NCBI GenBank assembly: GCA_902563575.1
Contig: CACEXV010000004.1
Span: forward strand, 17,335 to 81,334
DNA: 64,000 nucleotides
Direction: 5' to 3'
Source: an uncultured Pelagibacteraceae bacterium
GTDB taxonomy: Bacteria; Pseudomonadota; Alphaproteobacteria; Pelagibacterales; Pelagibacteraceae
The translations under genes were made by a program, and so were the position numbers. Positions 10,317-20,375 of the stretch are shown here, piece after piece. The notes under the pieces were generated by a model, which saw only the letters and a program-made list of their open reading frames with translations, had not been told where the DNA came from and made no database searches. Position 1 is the first letter of the stretch. The number at the start of each line of letters is the position of its first letter.

Positions 10317-10822
10317 CGATATATTGAAATAAGTTCATTATTACCTGCGGCAACACACGGAGATTTTATACAAGTCCCTATTATCCATTCAGATCCAGGA
10401 TCAGACAAAAAATCATTACTAGAGACAAATATTATCCCTTTGTCTGTAGATTGCCCAGCTTTCCCCTCAGCTTGAATTCTAGGATCAGATGAACTTTGGA
10501 TTAGTGCACTTTTTATTTTGTAAGGATTTTTCAACTTAATATTTTTGATTAAGTACAAAGTAATCTTATCAGAGGACCAGTCCTCTAAGCATTTTTCTCC
10601 CCAAGCAGTTAACGAATTTTCATCTGATGAACATTTATTAACCTGTTCATTCATAAAATCAACAACAGTTTTATGATTAGATTTTATTTGATTAGATTGT
10701 TCTACAACTTCAGTCCTGGTGGAAGCTGTCCATATTAACATTGTAACTACATAAACAATTGAACTTATTACTAAAAACTCTAATGGACCAAAATTTTTTA
10801 ATTTTCTTTTTATCTCAATCAC
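10313..10822 (-). CDS. Hypothetical membrane-anchored protein
   Basis: 169 aa ORF with one N-terminal TM segment (FLVISSIVYVVTMLIW) and Cys residues in the extracytoplasmic part; family not recognised. Confidence 0.7.
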   Translation of the reverse strand: MIEIKRKLKNFGPLEFLVISSIVYVVTMLIWTASTRTEVVEQSNQIKSNHKTVVDFMNEQVNKCSSDENSLTAWGEKCLEDWSSDKITLYLIKNIKLKNPYKIKSALIQSSSDPRIQAEGKAGQSTDKGIIFVSSNDFLSDPGSEWIIGTCIKSPCVAAGNNELISIYR

Positions 10823-11775
10823 AATTTCACCATCATTTCTTTCTGAATTTTATTGTCAAAAAAATCAATAATATTTTTAATAGTTTCTATTGCCATTCTA
10901 GATGTACATTCGTCAGTAAATGTAGCGGAATGTGGGCTAAGAATAATTTTATTATTTTTTAGTAGCACACTATCTTTATCAATTGGTTCGTTTACAAATA
11001 CATCTAGACCAGCTCCAAATATTAATTTGTCTTTAAGGGCTTTATCTAAATCATTTTCATTTATTATTCCACCTCTAGCCGTATTAATTAATATTGCTTT
11101 TTTTTTCATCTTTTTAATTTTATCATAATTTAATATATTTTTTGTCTCTTTGGTAAGAGGCATGTGCAATGATAAAATATCACACGATCTTATAGCCTCA
11201 TCAAAGTTTTCAACTTTTTCACCACCATTTTCTTTAATGACTTTTTTGTCAACGTATGGATCGTAAATTTTAACTTTCATTTCAAAATTTAAACATCTTT
11301 TTATAAGTGCTTTGCCTATTCTTCCAAAACCAGCGATTAATATTTCTTTATTATATAATTCAATGGTTTGTATTTTATGTGAATTTTTTTTAAAATTGCC
11401 ATTCCTTACCTCATTATCATATTCCTTTATAGATTTACTAATTGAGAGTATTAGAGCCAAAACATGTTCTGCTACAGCAACTGCGTTAGCTTTTGCAGTG
11501 ATTAATAATCTTATATTATTTTTTTTAATATAATCTAAATCCACATTATCATAACCCACACCATGTCTTGAAATAACTTTTAATCTTTGGCAGTGCTTAA
11601 GTATTTTTGAGTCTAATTTACTTACTCTTAGTGTGCATGCATCAAATTCAGGTAATTTTTTAATTAAATTTTTTTCAGAAACATCTGTTATAATTTCATA
11701 TTCGAAATTTGAATTTTTTTTTAATAATTCAACACCGTCATTATGAATCTCTTCAATTATGGCAATTTTATACAT
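10819..11775 (-). CDS. D-isomer-specific 2-hydroxyacid dehydrogenase (phosphoglycerate dehydrogenase-like)
   Basis: RHGVGYDNVDL, GFGRIGKALIKR, LINTARGGIINE and GAGLDVFVNEP motifs. Confidence 0.85.
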   Translation of the reverse strand: MYKIAIIEEIHNDGVELLKKNSNFEYEIITDVSEKNLIKKLPEFDACTLRVSKLDSKILKHCQRLKVISRHGVGYDNVDLDYIKKNNIRLLITAKANAVAVAEHVLALILSISKSIKEYDNEVRNGNFKKNSHKIQTIELYNKEILIAGFGRIGKALIKRCLNFEMKVKIYDPYVDKKVIKENGGEKVENFDEAIRSCDILSLHMPLTKETKNILNYDKIKKMKKKAILINTARGGIINENDLDKALKDKLIFGAGLDVFVNEPIDKDSVLLKNNKIILSPHSATFTDECTSRMAIETIKNIIDFFDNKIQKEMMVKL

Positions 11776-11783
11776 AAACTATT

Positions 11784-11858
11784 TGGCGGTCCCAAGGGGA
11801 ATCGAACCCCTCTTTCATGGATGAAAACCATGTGTCCTAACCGATAGACGATGGGACC
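11784..11858 (-). tRNA. tRNA-Glu (anticodon TTC), CCA encoded
   Basis: Minus strand GGTCCCATCGTCTATCGGTTAGGACACATGGTTTTCATCCATGAAAGAGGGGTTCGATTCCCCTTGGGACCGCCA folds as a cloverleaf; anticodon loop TTTTCAT. Confidence 0.95.
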
Positions 11859-13615
11859 ATATTTTTTGAACTCTTATTAACAGAAATATCATCGATAATA
11901 AACTCTACTTTTTTTTCTCCACCCCACTCATTAAGACTTAATTTTCCAGCGATGTTGAAGCTTTTTTTATGATTTCCTGTCAAATAAGCACTAATTTCAG
12001 TATTAATTGAATTAAAGGCAACACATTTTATCATAATACCTTCTTCAGTAATTAAATTTGATTTAATATGACTTTCTCCAACAATTTTAGAGTTTAAAGT
12101 TTTGACACTATTTATAACAAATTTTGGTTCAGGATTTCCAGGTCCAAAAGGAGATAATAATTGTATTTTATTGTAGAAATCAATATTTAATGCTGTCCCA
12201 AGAATCTCACTATCTAAAACTAACTTTTTATTTTTTGATGAGTCAGGTTTAATTTTTGAAAATTTTTTTTTGGAAAAATTTTTAAATATTTCAATTTTAC
12301 TTTCATCTATCGTAAAGCCACCCGCCATTTTATGCCCACCTCCTTTAACAATTATTTTTTCGTTAAGCGCAGATAAAATCAATGATCCAATATCAAAACC
12401 AAAAATTGATCTTGCTGAAGCTTTTCCCACGCCATCTTTGATTGATATTAATATAGTCGGTTTATTATATTTATCCTTAAGTCTAGAAGCAACTATACCT
12501 ATTATACCCTCATGCCAATTAACTCCGCTCAACACTAATATAGGATCGTTCAATGACTTTTCAGATTCGGTCAACACTTTTGCTAACAATTCTTTTTCCA
12601 TCAATTGTCTTTCTTTATTAAATTGATCGAGCTCCAAAGCTATTTGAAAAGTTTCCTTAGGGCTTGGATTTAATAAAAGATTCACACCATGACTACTTTT
12701 TCCAACTCGTCCACCAGCATTAATTCTGGGTCCCAATTGATATCCAATATGATAAGTTGTTGTTGTGTTTTCAATTTTTGAAATATTTATTAAATTTTTA
12801 ATACCCAAGTTATTTTTTTTATTTAGAATTTTTAACCCTTGTTTAACAAAAACTCTGTTTAATCCTACCAGTGGCACGACATCACAAATTGTGCCTAGCG
12901 ATACAAGATCCAACAATTGTAATAAATCTGGTTCCTTAATATTATCAAAATAATTAATTTCTCTTAAATGTTTATTTAGAGCTATTAAAAATAAGAAAGT
13001 AACTCCTGACGCGCAAAGATATTTTAAATCAGACTCATCATCTAATCTATTTGGGTTTATAATGGAATGGGCGTCTGGAAGTTTAATTTCACATTGATGA
13101 TGATCTAGAACAATGACATCAATACCTTTTTTTTTAGCAAAACTAATTGGCTCATAAGATAAAGTACCGCAATCGACAGTGAATATTAAATCAACTTTTT
13201 TTTTAATTAATTTTTCAAAACCTTTTATAGAAGGCCCATAACCCTCTAATTTCCTATTTGGAATATAAATTTCATATTGTCGATTTATACAATTAAAATA
13301 ACTAGCTAAAAGTGCTGCTGATGAAGCACCATCAACATCATAATCGCCAAATATTCCCAATCTTTTATTTTTTTTAATAAGACCCACTGTTTTTAAAACA
13401 GATTTATCCATATCTTTGAGAATATTGGGATTTGGCAATGTGTTTTTTAACTGTGGATTAATGAAATTACTAAGTTCATTTAATTCAATATTTCTCTGAG
13501 AAATTAACTTTGCTGAAATTTCATCCAAGTTGAATGTTTCTTTGATTTTTCTTACCTTGTCGGTATCTGAATTTTTATAAATCCATTTTTTTCCTGTAAC
13601 AGAAAGTACATCCAT
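11837..13615 (-). CDS. recJ: Single-stranded-DNA-specific exonuclease RecJ
   Basis: GIFGDYDVDGASSAALL, VDCG, VLDHHQ, PRINAGGRVG and GGGHKMAGGFT motifs. Confidence 0.92.
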   Translation of the reverse strand: MDVLSVTGKKWIYKNSDTDKVRKIKETFNLDEISAKLISQRNIELNELSNFINPQLKNTLPNPNILKDMDKSVLKTVGLIKKNKRLGIFGDYDVDGASSAALLASYFNCINRQYEIYIPNRKLEGYGPSIKGFEKLIKKKVDLIFTVDCGTLSYEPISFAKKKGIDVIVLDHHQCEIKLPDAHSIINPNRLDDESDLKYLCASGVTFLFLIALNKHLREINYFDNIKEPDLLQLLDLVSLGTICDVVPLVGLNRVFVKQGLKILNKKNNLGIKNLINISKIENTTTTYHIGYQLGPRINAGGRVGKSSHGVNLLLNPSPKETFQIALELDQFNKERQLMEKELLAKVLTESEKSLNDPILVLSGVNWHEGIIGIVASRLKDKYNKPTILISIKDGVGKASARSIFGFDIGSLILSALNEKIIVKGGGHKMAGGFTIDESKIEIFKNFSKKKFSKIKPDSSKNKKLVLDSEILGTALNIDFYNKIQLLSPFGPGNPEPKFVINSVKTLNSKIVGESHIKSNLITEEGIMIKCVAFNSINTEISAYLTGNHKKSFNIAGKLSLNEWGGEKKVEFIIDDISVNKSSKNMVPSSIG

Positions 13616-14557
13616 CTAAATATTATATGTATTTTTTGTTTTTTTGATAATTTTATTATCTTTATGCATGATCAAAGAGGATACATAATATTCTTTATCA
13701 ACAACTTTTACGCCATCAAGCATGTCACCTTTAGTGATAGCACTGGCACAAAAAATTACATCTCCTTTTATCATATCTTCTAACTCGTATTTCTTTTTAA
13801 TATCTTCAACTCCCATTTTCTTGGCTCTATCGATTTGATTAGTCTCTAAAACTAATCTTGTTTGAATTTGACCTCCTAAACAACACAGAGCTGCAGCAGA
13901 TAAAACTCCTTCTGGGGCACCGCCTATTCCCATATAAATATCAATTGGTGAATTATCATCAGCAACCGAAACTGCACCAGAAACATCTCCATCAGAAATA
14001 AATCTAATTTTTACTTTCATTTTTTCTAACTCTTCAATTATTTTATCATGTCTTGGCCTTTTTAAAACGCAGGCAATTAATTTACTAGGTTCAGTTTGTT
14101 TGGCATCAGCGAGATTTTGGATATTTTTTTTTACGGAGAAATCCAAATCTACTAGTTTTGATGGTAGATTTTTTCCTATTGCAATTTTTTCCATGTAAGT
14201 ATCTGGAGCGGAAAACATGTTTCCCTTTTCTGTAACGGCTAGAACTGAAAATGAATTTGGTAAATTCTTAGCTACGAAGTTTGTGCACTCTAAAGGATCG
14301 ACAGCAATATCTAAATTCTGTCCGTTTCCACTTCCTAGCTCTTCTCCAATATAGAGCATAGGTGCTTCATCCATTTCACCTTCACCTATTACAATTTTTC
14401 CTCTCATTTCAATTTTATTTAATTCTTTTCTCATAAAATTGACTGCACTTTGATCTGCAGCAATTTTATCATTTTTGCCAATGAATTTAGAAGCACCTAT
14501 AGCACCCATTTCAACTGATTTACGAAACATGTTCAAATATTTAGAGTCAATTGACAT
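13616..14557 (-). CDS. glpX: Fructose-1,6-bisphosphatase class II (GlpX)
   Basis: KIVIGEGEMDEAPMLYIGE, AVDPLECTN and GIGGAPEGVLSAAAL motifs. Confidence 0.92.
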   Translation of the reverse strand: MSIDSKYLNMFRKSVEMGAIGASKFIGKNDKIAADQSAVNFMRKELNKIEMRGKIVIGEGEMDEAPMLYIGEELGSGNGQNLDIAVDPLECTNFVAKNLPNSFSVLAVTEKGNMFSAPDTYMEKIAIGKNLPSKLVDLDFSVKKNIQNLADAKQTEPSKLIACVLKRPRHDKIIEELEKMKVKIRFISDGDVSGAVSVADDNSPIDIYMGIGGAPEGVLSAAALCCLGGQIQTRLVLETNQIDRAKKMGVEDIKKKYELEDMIKGDVIFCASAITKGDMLDGVKVVDKEYYVSSLIMHKDNKIIKKTKNTYNI

Positions 14558-14562
14558 TATCT

Positions 14563-15852
14563 TTAAATGTATTCTATTCGAATAAATTTTGGTTTTTTTA
14601 TCACAAATTTTTTTCTTGCCAAAATATTTATGGTTTTGGACAGTAAATTGTCTTTTGAATTGTGAGTTATAATAATAATTCTAGAATTTTTCTTAGAATT
14701 ATAAGGTGATTGAATTATTCTCTTTATTGAAACTTTATTTTCGGAAAAAACTTTTGTGACATTAGTTAGAACTCCAGATATATCTTTAACTTCTAAACGA
14801 ATATAAGCAGAATAACTTCGTAAATTTATATCAGAAGTTTTAAATTTTTTTCTCTCTTTTTTGGAAATTGAAAAAGGATATTTAATATTTCCTCTTAAAA
14901 TTGAGGAAATATCTGACACTAGCGCTGATGTGGTTGCTTCAGGCCCCGCTCCCTCTCCTTGTATAACGCTTTGACCTACAGGCTTAGCTTCTATTACCAC
15001 AGCATTTAAAACACCATTTATATTAGATAAATAGGATCCTTTTTTTATCAAAGCCGGATGAACACGCTGGCAGATTCTTTCTTTAAATATATCTGATATT
15101 CCTAATAGTTTTATATTGTAGCCTAGTTGATCTGCATTAATTATATCTTCTTTATCTATATTGCTTATACCCTCTACATGAATATTTTTATTTATAAATG
15201 AATTAAAGCAAAGTGATGTTAATATCTTTAATTTAGATGCCACATCCTCTCCATTTAAATCTGATTTTGGATTATTTTCTGCATAACCTAGTTTCTTAGC
15301 GTTGATTAAAGAGTCTTTAAAATCCATTTTTTCTCTTTGCATTGATGATAAAATATAGTTTGATGTCCCATTCATTATTCCATAAATTTTTTGTATTTTA
15401 TTTGCTATTAACCCCTCTTTTATGGACCTGACTATTGGTAAACCTCCGCAAACAGCAGCTTCATATTCAAGATTTACTCCTTTTTTTTCTGCTATTTCAG
15501 ATAATTGATCACCATATTTAGCGATTAGTGCTTTGTTTGCTGTAACAACATGTTTTCCATTACGAAGTGACTCGAAAACTAATTTTTTTGCTACGCCCTC
15601 CGAACCTCCAATCAATTCAACTACTAAATCTATATTTGTATTATTTATTATCTCTTTATAATCTTTTGCCCATAATTTTTTTTTAATTTTTATTCCTCTC
15701 TTTTTATTTCTATTCCGAGCACATACCTTCAGAACATTTGGTATAGCCATATTTTTCTTAATTAATTGATTTTTGTTTTGAATTAGATATTTCAATAAAT
15801 ACGACCCTATAGTTCCTAAACCTACTAACGCTATGTTCATTTTCTTTTTCAT
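14563..15852 (-). CDS. hom: Homoserine dehydrogenase
   Basis: ALVGLGTIGSYLL, TANKALIAKYG, NGTSNYILSSM; C-terminal ACT domain. Confidence 0.92.
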   Translation of the reverse strand: MKKKMNIALVGLGTIGSYLLKYLIQNKNQLIKKNMAIPNVLKVCARNRNKKRGIKIKKKLWAKDYKEIINNTNIDLVVELIGGSEGVAKKLVFESLRNGKHVVTANKALIAKYGDQLSEIAEKKGVNLEYEAAVCGGLPIVRSIKEGLIANKIQKIYGIMNGTSNYILSSMQREKMDFKDSLINAKKLGYAENNPKSDLNGEDVASKLKILTSLCFNSFINKNIHVEGISNIDKEDIINADQLGYNIKLLGISDIFKERICQRVHPALIKKGSYLSNINGVLNAVVIEAKPVGQSVIQGEGAGPEATTSALVSDISSILRGNIKYPFSISKKERKKFKTSDINLRSYSAYIRLEVKDISGVLTNVTKVFSENKVSIKRIIQSPYNSKKNSRIIIITHNSKDNLLSKTINILARKKFVIKKPKFIRIEYI

Positions 15853-15856
15853 CGAA

Positions 15857-16417
15857 TTACCTTGTTATATCAGGAAATTTTTTTTTTTTACTTAAATTAG
15901 TCAAATATTTTGCAATCTCATTTATGTCACATTTTTCTAAATTTCTACAAATTTCTTCTAGTCTTGCAGTTGATTGTATTTTTTTTTCTATTGATTGAAT
16001 ATCTTTTTTAAAAGCTGCAGACTCATTATCTTTTTTTTTATTTAAAATTACCTTTTTATCTTTTTGCTTATTTTTCTCTGTTAATTTCGCTATTTTAGTT
16101 TTTTCCTTTATTTCTCTCTTTTTTGCAATTATCTCTTCTTTAGTTAATTCTTTTATTTCTTTATCTAATATTGTTTTTTCACTAATTTTTATTACTGGAT
16201 TATTTCTATATTTTCCGCTGTTTAACCTTACTAAATCGTATATCTTTTCTTTTTTTTCTTTTTGTCTTAAGATTTTAACTTCAATAGACAGATTTTCTTG
16301 AAAATATAAATCAGCTTCTTTCTTGTTAATGCACTCGTGATCCCCACAAATTAGAACACTTTTGCTAGATGCACATCCTAATAAAAATAATAAAAGAAAG
16401 AGGTATATTTTTTTCAT
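15857..16417 (-). CDS. Hypothetical lipoprotein
   Basis: Lipobox-type N-terminus MKKIYLFLLLFLLGCASS; Lys-rich remainder. Confidence 0.7.
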   Translation of the reverse strand: MKKIYLFLLLFLLGCASSKSVLICGDHECINKKEADLYFQENLSIEVKILRQKEKKEKIYDLVRLNSGKYRNNPVIKISEKTILDKEIKELTKEEIIAKKREIKEKTKIAKLTEKNKQKDKKVILNKKKDNESAAFKKDIQSIEKKIQSTARLEEICRNLEKCDINEIAKYLTNLSKKKKFPDITR

Positions 16418-17448
16418 TTAAGTCCTTCGTTTTCTTTGTAGTTATAAATAAGATTCATATTTTGTATCGCTTGTCCAGAAGCTCCTTTTACCAGGTTATC
16501 TATACAGGAGATAATCATTGCTTTATCTTTATGTCTTGTTTCACAAATTGATATTTCACATTTATTGCTATTTAACACGTTGCCTGATCCTATTTCTTTA
16601 TTGAGTGAATTTATTTTAACAAATTTTGAAGTTTTGTATTTTCTCTTCATAAAATATAAGATTTTCTTAGCAGTAATCCCCTTTCTTAATTTAATATATA
16701 TATTAGATGTAATGCCTCTATATGTTGGTATCAGATGAGGATTAAATGTATATTTAATATTACTACCAGCTCTTTTTTTAATTTCTTGATCTAATTCAGC
16801 CATATGCCTATGCTCTTTTACACTGTATGAAAATATTGAACTATCTAAGTTTTTATGTGTAAATCTGAGCTTATAATTTTTACCAGCACCAGAGAAACCA
16901 GACTTCGAGTCAATGATTATCTCGTCTTTCTTAATTAATTTTTTTTGTAATAACGGAACTAGTGGTATTTGAATGGAGGTTGGATAGCAACCTGGATTTG
17001 CTATTATTCTATAATTTTGTATTTTTTTTTGAACAAATTCTGAAACAGAATAAATTGAATATTTAATAAGATCTTTAGCTGAATGATTTCTCTTATACCA
17101 TCTTTTGTAATTTTCAGGTTTTGTAACTCTAAAATCTGCTGAAAGATCTATAAATTTCAAATGTTTAAACTTATAGAATAATTTTTTAACTAATTTTTGT
17201 CCTTCTCCATTTGGCAATGATAAAAATATTAAATCTATTTTATTCCATTCAACTTTTTTAATATCGGAAATTATTGGAAGTTTTTTTTTCAGTCTTTTGT
17301 CAAATCTACTAATTCTAGAACCTAAATTCTTTGTTGCGCAAAGATTTAATATTCTTACCCTTGGGTGGTGAGACAACAGATAAACTAAATCCAATCCCAC
17401 GTAGCCAGTTGCGCCAATAACAGCAACTTTTATTTTATTTCCATTCAT
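16414..17448 (-). CDS. argC: N-acetyl-gamma-glutamyl-phosphate reductase
   Basis: VAVIGATGYVGLDLVYLL, IANPGCYPTSIQIPL, SKSGFSGAGK motifs. Confidence 0.93.
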   Translation of the reverse strand: MNGNKIKVAVIGATGYVGLDLVYLLSHHPRVRILNLCATKNLGSRISRFDKRLKKKLPIISDIKKVEWNKIDLIFLSLPNGEGQKLVKKLFYKFKHLKFIDLSADFRVTKPENYKRWYKRNHSAKDLIKYSIYSVSEFVQKKIQNYRIIANPGCYPTSIQIPLVPLLQKKLIKKDEIIIDSKSGFSGAGKNYKLRFTHKNLDSSIFSYSVKEHRHMAELDQEIKKRAGSNIKYTFNPHLIPTYRGITSNIYIKLRKGITAKKILYFMKRKYKTSKFVKINSLNKEIGSGNVLNSNKCEISICETRHKDKAMIISCIDNLVKGASGQAIQNMNLIYNYKENEGLK

Positions 17449-17492
17449 AAGAGTCTTATATCACTCCAACAAAGAATATTAAATTAAATGTA

Positions 17493-17942
17493 TTACCTTT
17501 TAGAAAATTGGAAGCTTCTTCGAGCTTTTCTGTGTCCGTATTTTTTTCTTTCAACTACTCTTGAGTCTCTGGTTGTAAGTTTCTCTTTTTTTAATACTTT
17601 TTTGTGGTTTTCGTCAAAACCAATTAATGCTTTAGCCATACCCAAAATTATCGCTCCTGCTTGACCTGAAAGGCCACCTCCTTTTACAGAGCACTTAACA
17701 TCATAATTTGCAGACACATTGCAAACATCCAGTGGTCGTGTAACAATTATTTGATGAACTGGTCTTTTAAAGTATTCGTCTATTTTAAGTCCATTTACAT
17801 ATATTTTTCCCGACCCTTTTTTAATCCATACTTTAGCGATTGATCTTTTTCTCCTGCCAGTAGCGTATTTGCTATCTTTAAAATCGAGTTTAACTTTTCT
17901 AGTTAAATTTGATTTAGAGGTTTCTAAACTTGCTGATGACAT
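17493..17942 (-). CDS. rpsI: 30S ribosomal protein S9
   Basis: ATGRRKRSIAKVWIKKGSGKIYVNG and the C-terminus ERKKYGHRKARRSFQFSKR. Confidence 0.96.
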   Translation of the reverse strand: MSSASLETSKSNLTRKVKLDFKDSKYATGRRKRSIAKVWIKKGSGKIYVNGLKIDEYFKRPVHQIIVTRPLDVCNVSANYDVKCSVKGGGLSGQAGAIILGMAKALIGFDENHKKVLKKEKLTTRDSRVVERKKYGHRKARRSFQFSKR

Positions 17943-18403
17943 TATATTTTAATGCTATTTTTAGTATTTAATTTAGAAAAATTAATTTCTTTTGGTTTTT
18001 GAACTTCGTGTGGATGTTTGTCACCACTATAAATTTTAAGCTTCCCAAGTTGTTTTTTTGCTAAGGGACCACCTGGCAGCATTCTTCTTACAGCTAATTT
18101 TAAAATTTCTTGAGATTTATTTTTTAATTTTAATTTAATCGGTGTAAATTCTTTTATGCCCCCAGGGTGGCCAGTATGTTTATAATATTTTTTTTCATTA
18201 AATTTTTTGCCAGTCATTTTCATTTTTTCAATATTAGTAACTATTACAAAATCACCATTATCAATTTGAGGATTAAAAGTTGCTTTATTTTTTCCTCTAA
18301 GAACTTTAGAAATATATGCAGCTAATCTTCCAACAATCGCGTTCTCAGCATTTATTAAATACCAGTTGTTTTTTAAGTCTTTCTTTTTAGTAAAAGGTGT
18401 CAT
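17942..18403 (-). CDS. rplM: 50S ribosomal protein L13
   Basis: WYLINAENAIVGRLAAYISKVLRGK and GDFVIVTNIEKMKMTGKK. Confidence 0.96.
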   Translation of the reverse strand: MTPFTKKKDLKNNWYLINAENAIVGRLAAYISKVLRGKNKATFNPQIDNGDFVIVTNIEKMKMTGKKFNEKKYYKHTGHPGGIKEFTPIKLKLKNKSQEILKLAVRRMLPGGPLAKKQLGKLKIYSGDKHPHEVQKPKEINFSKLNTKNSIKI

Positions 18404-18447
18404 TTTAATAATCGGGATAATTACTATAATTTTTTACAAAGTCAAAC

Positions 18448-19473
18448 TTATTTTGATATTCTATAAGTCAATTTTAAAGAAGTTAATACAAGTATTACAC
18501 CGATAAACTGATGTAATACGCTTAACTGCATATTTAAACCGCTTATCAAAGTTAGTATTCCTAAAACCACTTGAATATTTAAAAAACTAAAATAAGTGAG
18601 AAAAATTTTATTTAAGTCTTTTTTGGCATAATTAAAAACTGTGTACCCAACATAAATAGAGTAAAAATACAATAGGTAAGCTAATGTTCTATGGTAAAAT
18701 TGAACTAAACTTCTGTTATCAAAATTAAGTAATTCAACAAATTTAATATTGTATGAGTCATTAGGAAAAAAACTATCTCCCATTAAAGGCCAAGTTTGGT
18801 AAATCATGCCAGCATCTAGTCCAGAAACAAAAGCACCAAATATTATTTGTAAAAAAACTAATAAATAAAGTAATTGAAATTTATAATTATAACTAAAATT
18901 TCTTATAAGTGATTTCTTTTGATTATAAGCAAAGTTGAGATAATTCCAATACATTAATGAAACTATAATGAATGCCACACTTAAGTGCATCGCTAGTCGA
19001 TAATGACTCACAGTAACATCATTAGTCAAGCCGCTACTAACCATAAACCAACCAACAAATCCTTGTAAACAAATTAGAAAAAAAATAAAGTAGAAACTAA
19101 TTAAGTATTCTCTCCTAATTATTTTTTTAAGAGTAAAAAAAACTAATGGTATTAAAAAAAATAATCCAAGAAACCTACCTAAAATCCGGTGAACATATTC
19201 CCAATAAAATATAATTTTAAACTCATCTAATGTCATGTTTGGATATAATATTTTAAATTGCGGTATCTCCTTATATAATATGAAATAATTATTCCACCTT
19301 TCTAATGTTAAGGGTGGTAAAATTCCTTCAAATAATTCCCATTCAGTTATAGACAGACCTGAATTTGTTATTCTAGTTAGACCACCAACTGAAATAATCA
19401 AAAAGACAGTAAAAATACTTATTATAAGCCAAAGTTTAAATAACTTTGAATATTTTTCACTATAAAGATACAT
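18448..19473 (-). CDS. ctaA: Heme A synthase (COX15/CtaA)
   Basis: ISVGGLTRITNSGLSITEWELFEGILPP and EYVHRILGRFLG motifs. Confidence 0.92.
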   Translation of the reverse strand: MYLYSEKYSKLFKLWLIISIFTVFLIISVGGLTRITNSGLSITEWELFEGILPPLTLERWNNYFILYKEIPQFKILYPNMTLDEFKIIFYWEYVHRILGRFLGLFFLIPLVFFTLKKIIRREYLISFYFIFFLICLQGFVGWFMVSSGLTNDVTVSHYRLAMHLSVAFIIVSLMYWNYLNFAYNQKKSLIRNFSYNYKFQLLYLLVFLQIIFGAFVSGLDAGMIYQTWPLMGDSFFPNDSYNIKFVELLNFDNRSLVQFYHRTLAYLLYFYSIYVGYTVFNYAKKDLNKIFLTYFSFLNIQVVLGILTLISGLNMQLSVLHQFIGVILVLTSLKLTYRISK

Positions 19474-19525
19474 AATTAAATATATATTTATTTTTAGTTA
19501 AATTTAATATAATCAAATTGACGCT

Positions 19526-19804
19526 ATGCATAACAAAAAAATACTTATAATAAGAAAAAAATTAGACTCGCTGGATAATCAACTATTATCAATAATTAAA
19601 AAACGCGTAAAGTTAGTAAGTATAATTTTAAAGAATAAGAAATTTAAAAAACAAATTGTAGATAAAAAAAGAATAAAACAAATATTAAGTAGAATTAAAA
19701 AGAAATCAAAAGAAAAAAAGATAGATACTCAAATTACACAAGAAGTATGGAAATCTATGATTAGTGCCTGTATCAAATACGAATACAGAAATTTTAAAAA
19801 GTAA
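19526..19804 (+). CDS. Chorismate mutase (AroQ type)
   Basis: IRKKLDSLDNQLLSIIKKRVKLV pattern; 92 aa. Confidence 0.75.
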   Translation: MHNKKILIIRKKLDSLDNQLLSIIKKRVKLVSIILKNKKFKKQIVDKKRIKQILSRIKKKSKEKKIDTQITQEVWKSMISACIKYEYRNFKK

Positions 19805-19996
19805 TTATTTACTATGCGGAGGCAATTTTTTTTCAATAAAAAATTCGTGCTTCCTTGTATTGGGATTATATTTCTTTATTTTTAACTTAATTTTAGCTTT
19901 TTCACCTTTTGTAGGTTTTTTTGCATAGTAAACAAAAGCACTGTCTGGTTTGGACTCTGGAACCATTCGAACTTTAATATGTGTCTTTTTTGCCAT
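19805..19996 (-). CDS. rpmG: 50S ribosomal protein L33
   Basis: MAKKTHIKVRMVPES...YYAKKPTKGEKAKIKLKIKKYNPNTRKHEFFIEKKL. Confidence 0.85.
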   Translation of the reverse strand: MAKKTHIKVRMVPESKPDSAFVYYAKKPTKGEKAKIKLKIKKYNPNTRKHEFFIEKKLPPHSK

Positions 19997-20375
19997 TGGT
20001 CTTTATTAATTTTTTTAATTTCTTTAATCTTTCTAAAATTTTATTAATTTTGTTGTTTATAAAAGTTGTTCGATACTCTATATCTACACTTGAAACCAAA
20101 TCATCGTCAAGTTTTTTATTTTTTTTCTTTAATAGATCTTTTACACCTTTAATTCTTAGACCTTTTTCGGTTAATAGAAATTTAACATACTTAATTAATT
20201 CAACTTTGGTTTCAGAATAATATCTTCTTTTATTAATAATCTTATCTGCTTTAAGTTCTTTTATTTTAGTTTCCCAAAATCTAATCACATGTGTCTTAAA
20301 TTTACCTGTTTTAGGATCTTTTAAATTTAAAATTTGAGCTAGTTCTGAAATATTATAATATTTTCCACCCATCAA
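19974..20375 (-). CDS. MerR family transcriptional regulator
   Basis: YYNISELAQILNL...THVIRFWETKIKELK...RRYYSETKVELIKYVKFLLTEKGLRIKGVKDLL. Confidence 0.82.
   Translation of the reverse strand: MMGGKYYNISELAQILNLKDPKTGKFKTHVIRFWETKIKELKADKIINKRRYYSETKVELIKYVKFLLTEKGLRIKGVKDLLKKKNKKLDDDLVSSVDIEYRTTFINNKINKILERLKKLKKLIKTNGKKDTY

Noticed and set aside
12270-12626. 118 aa + strand ORF antisense to recJ
   Set aside because: Shadow ORF; no family recognised.
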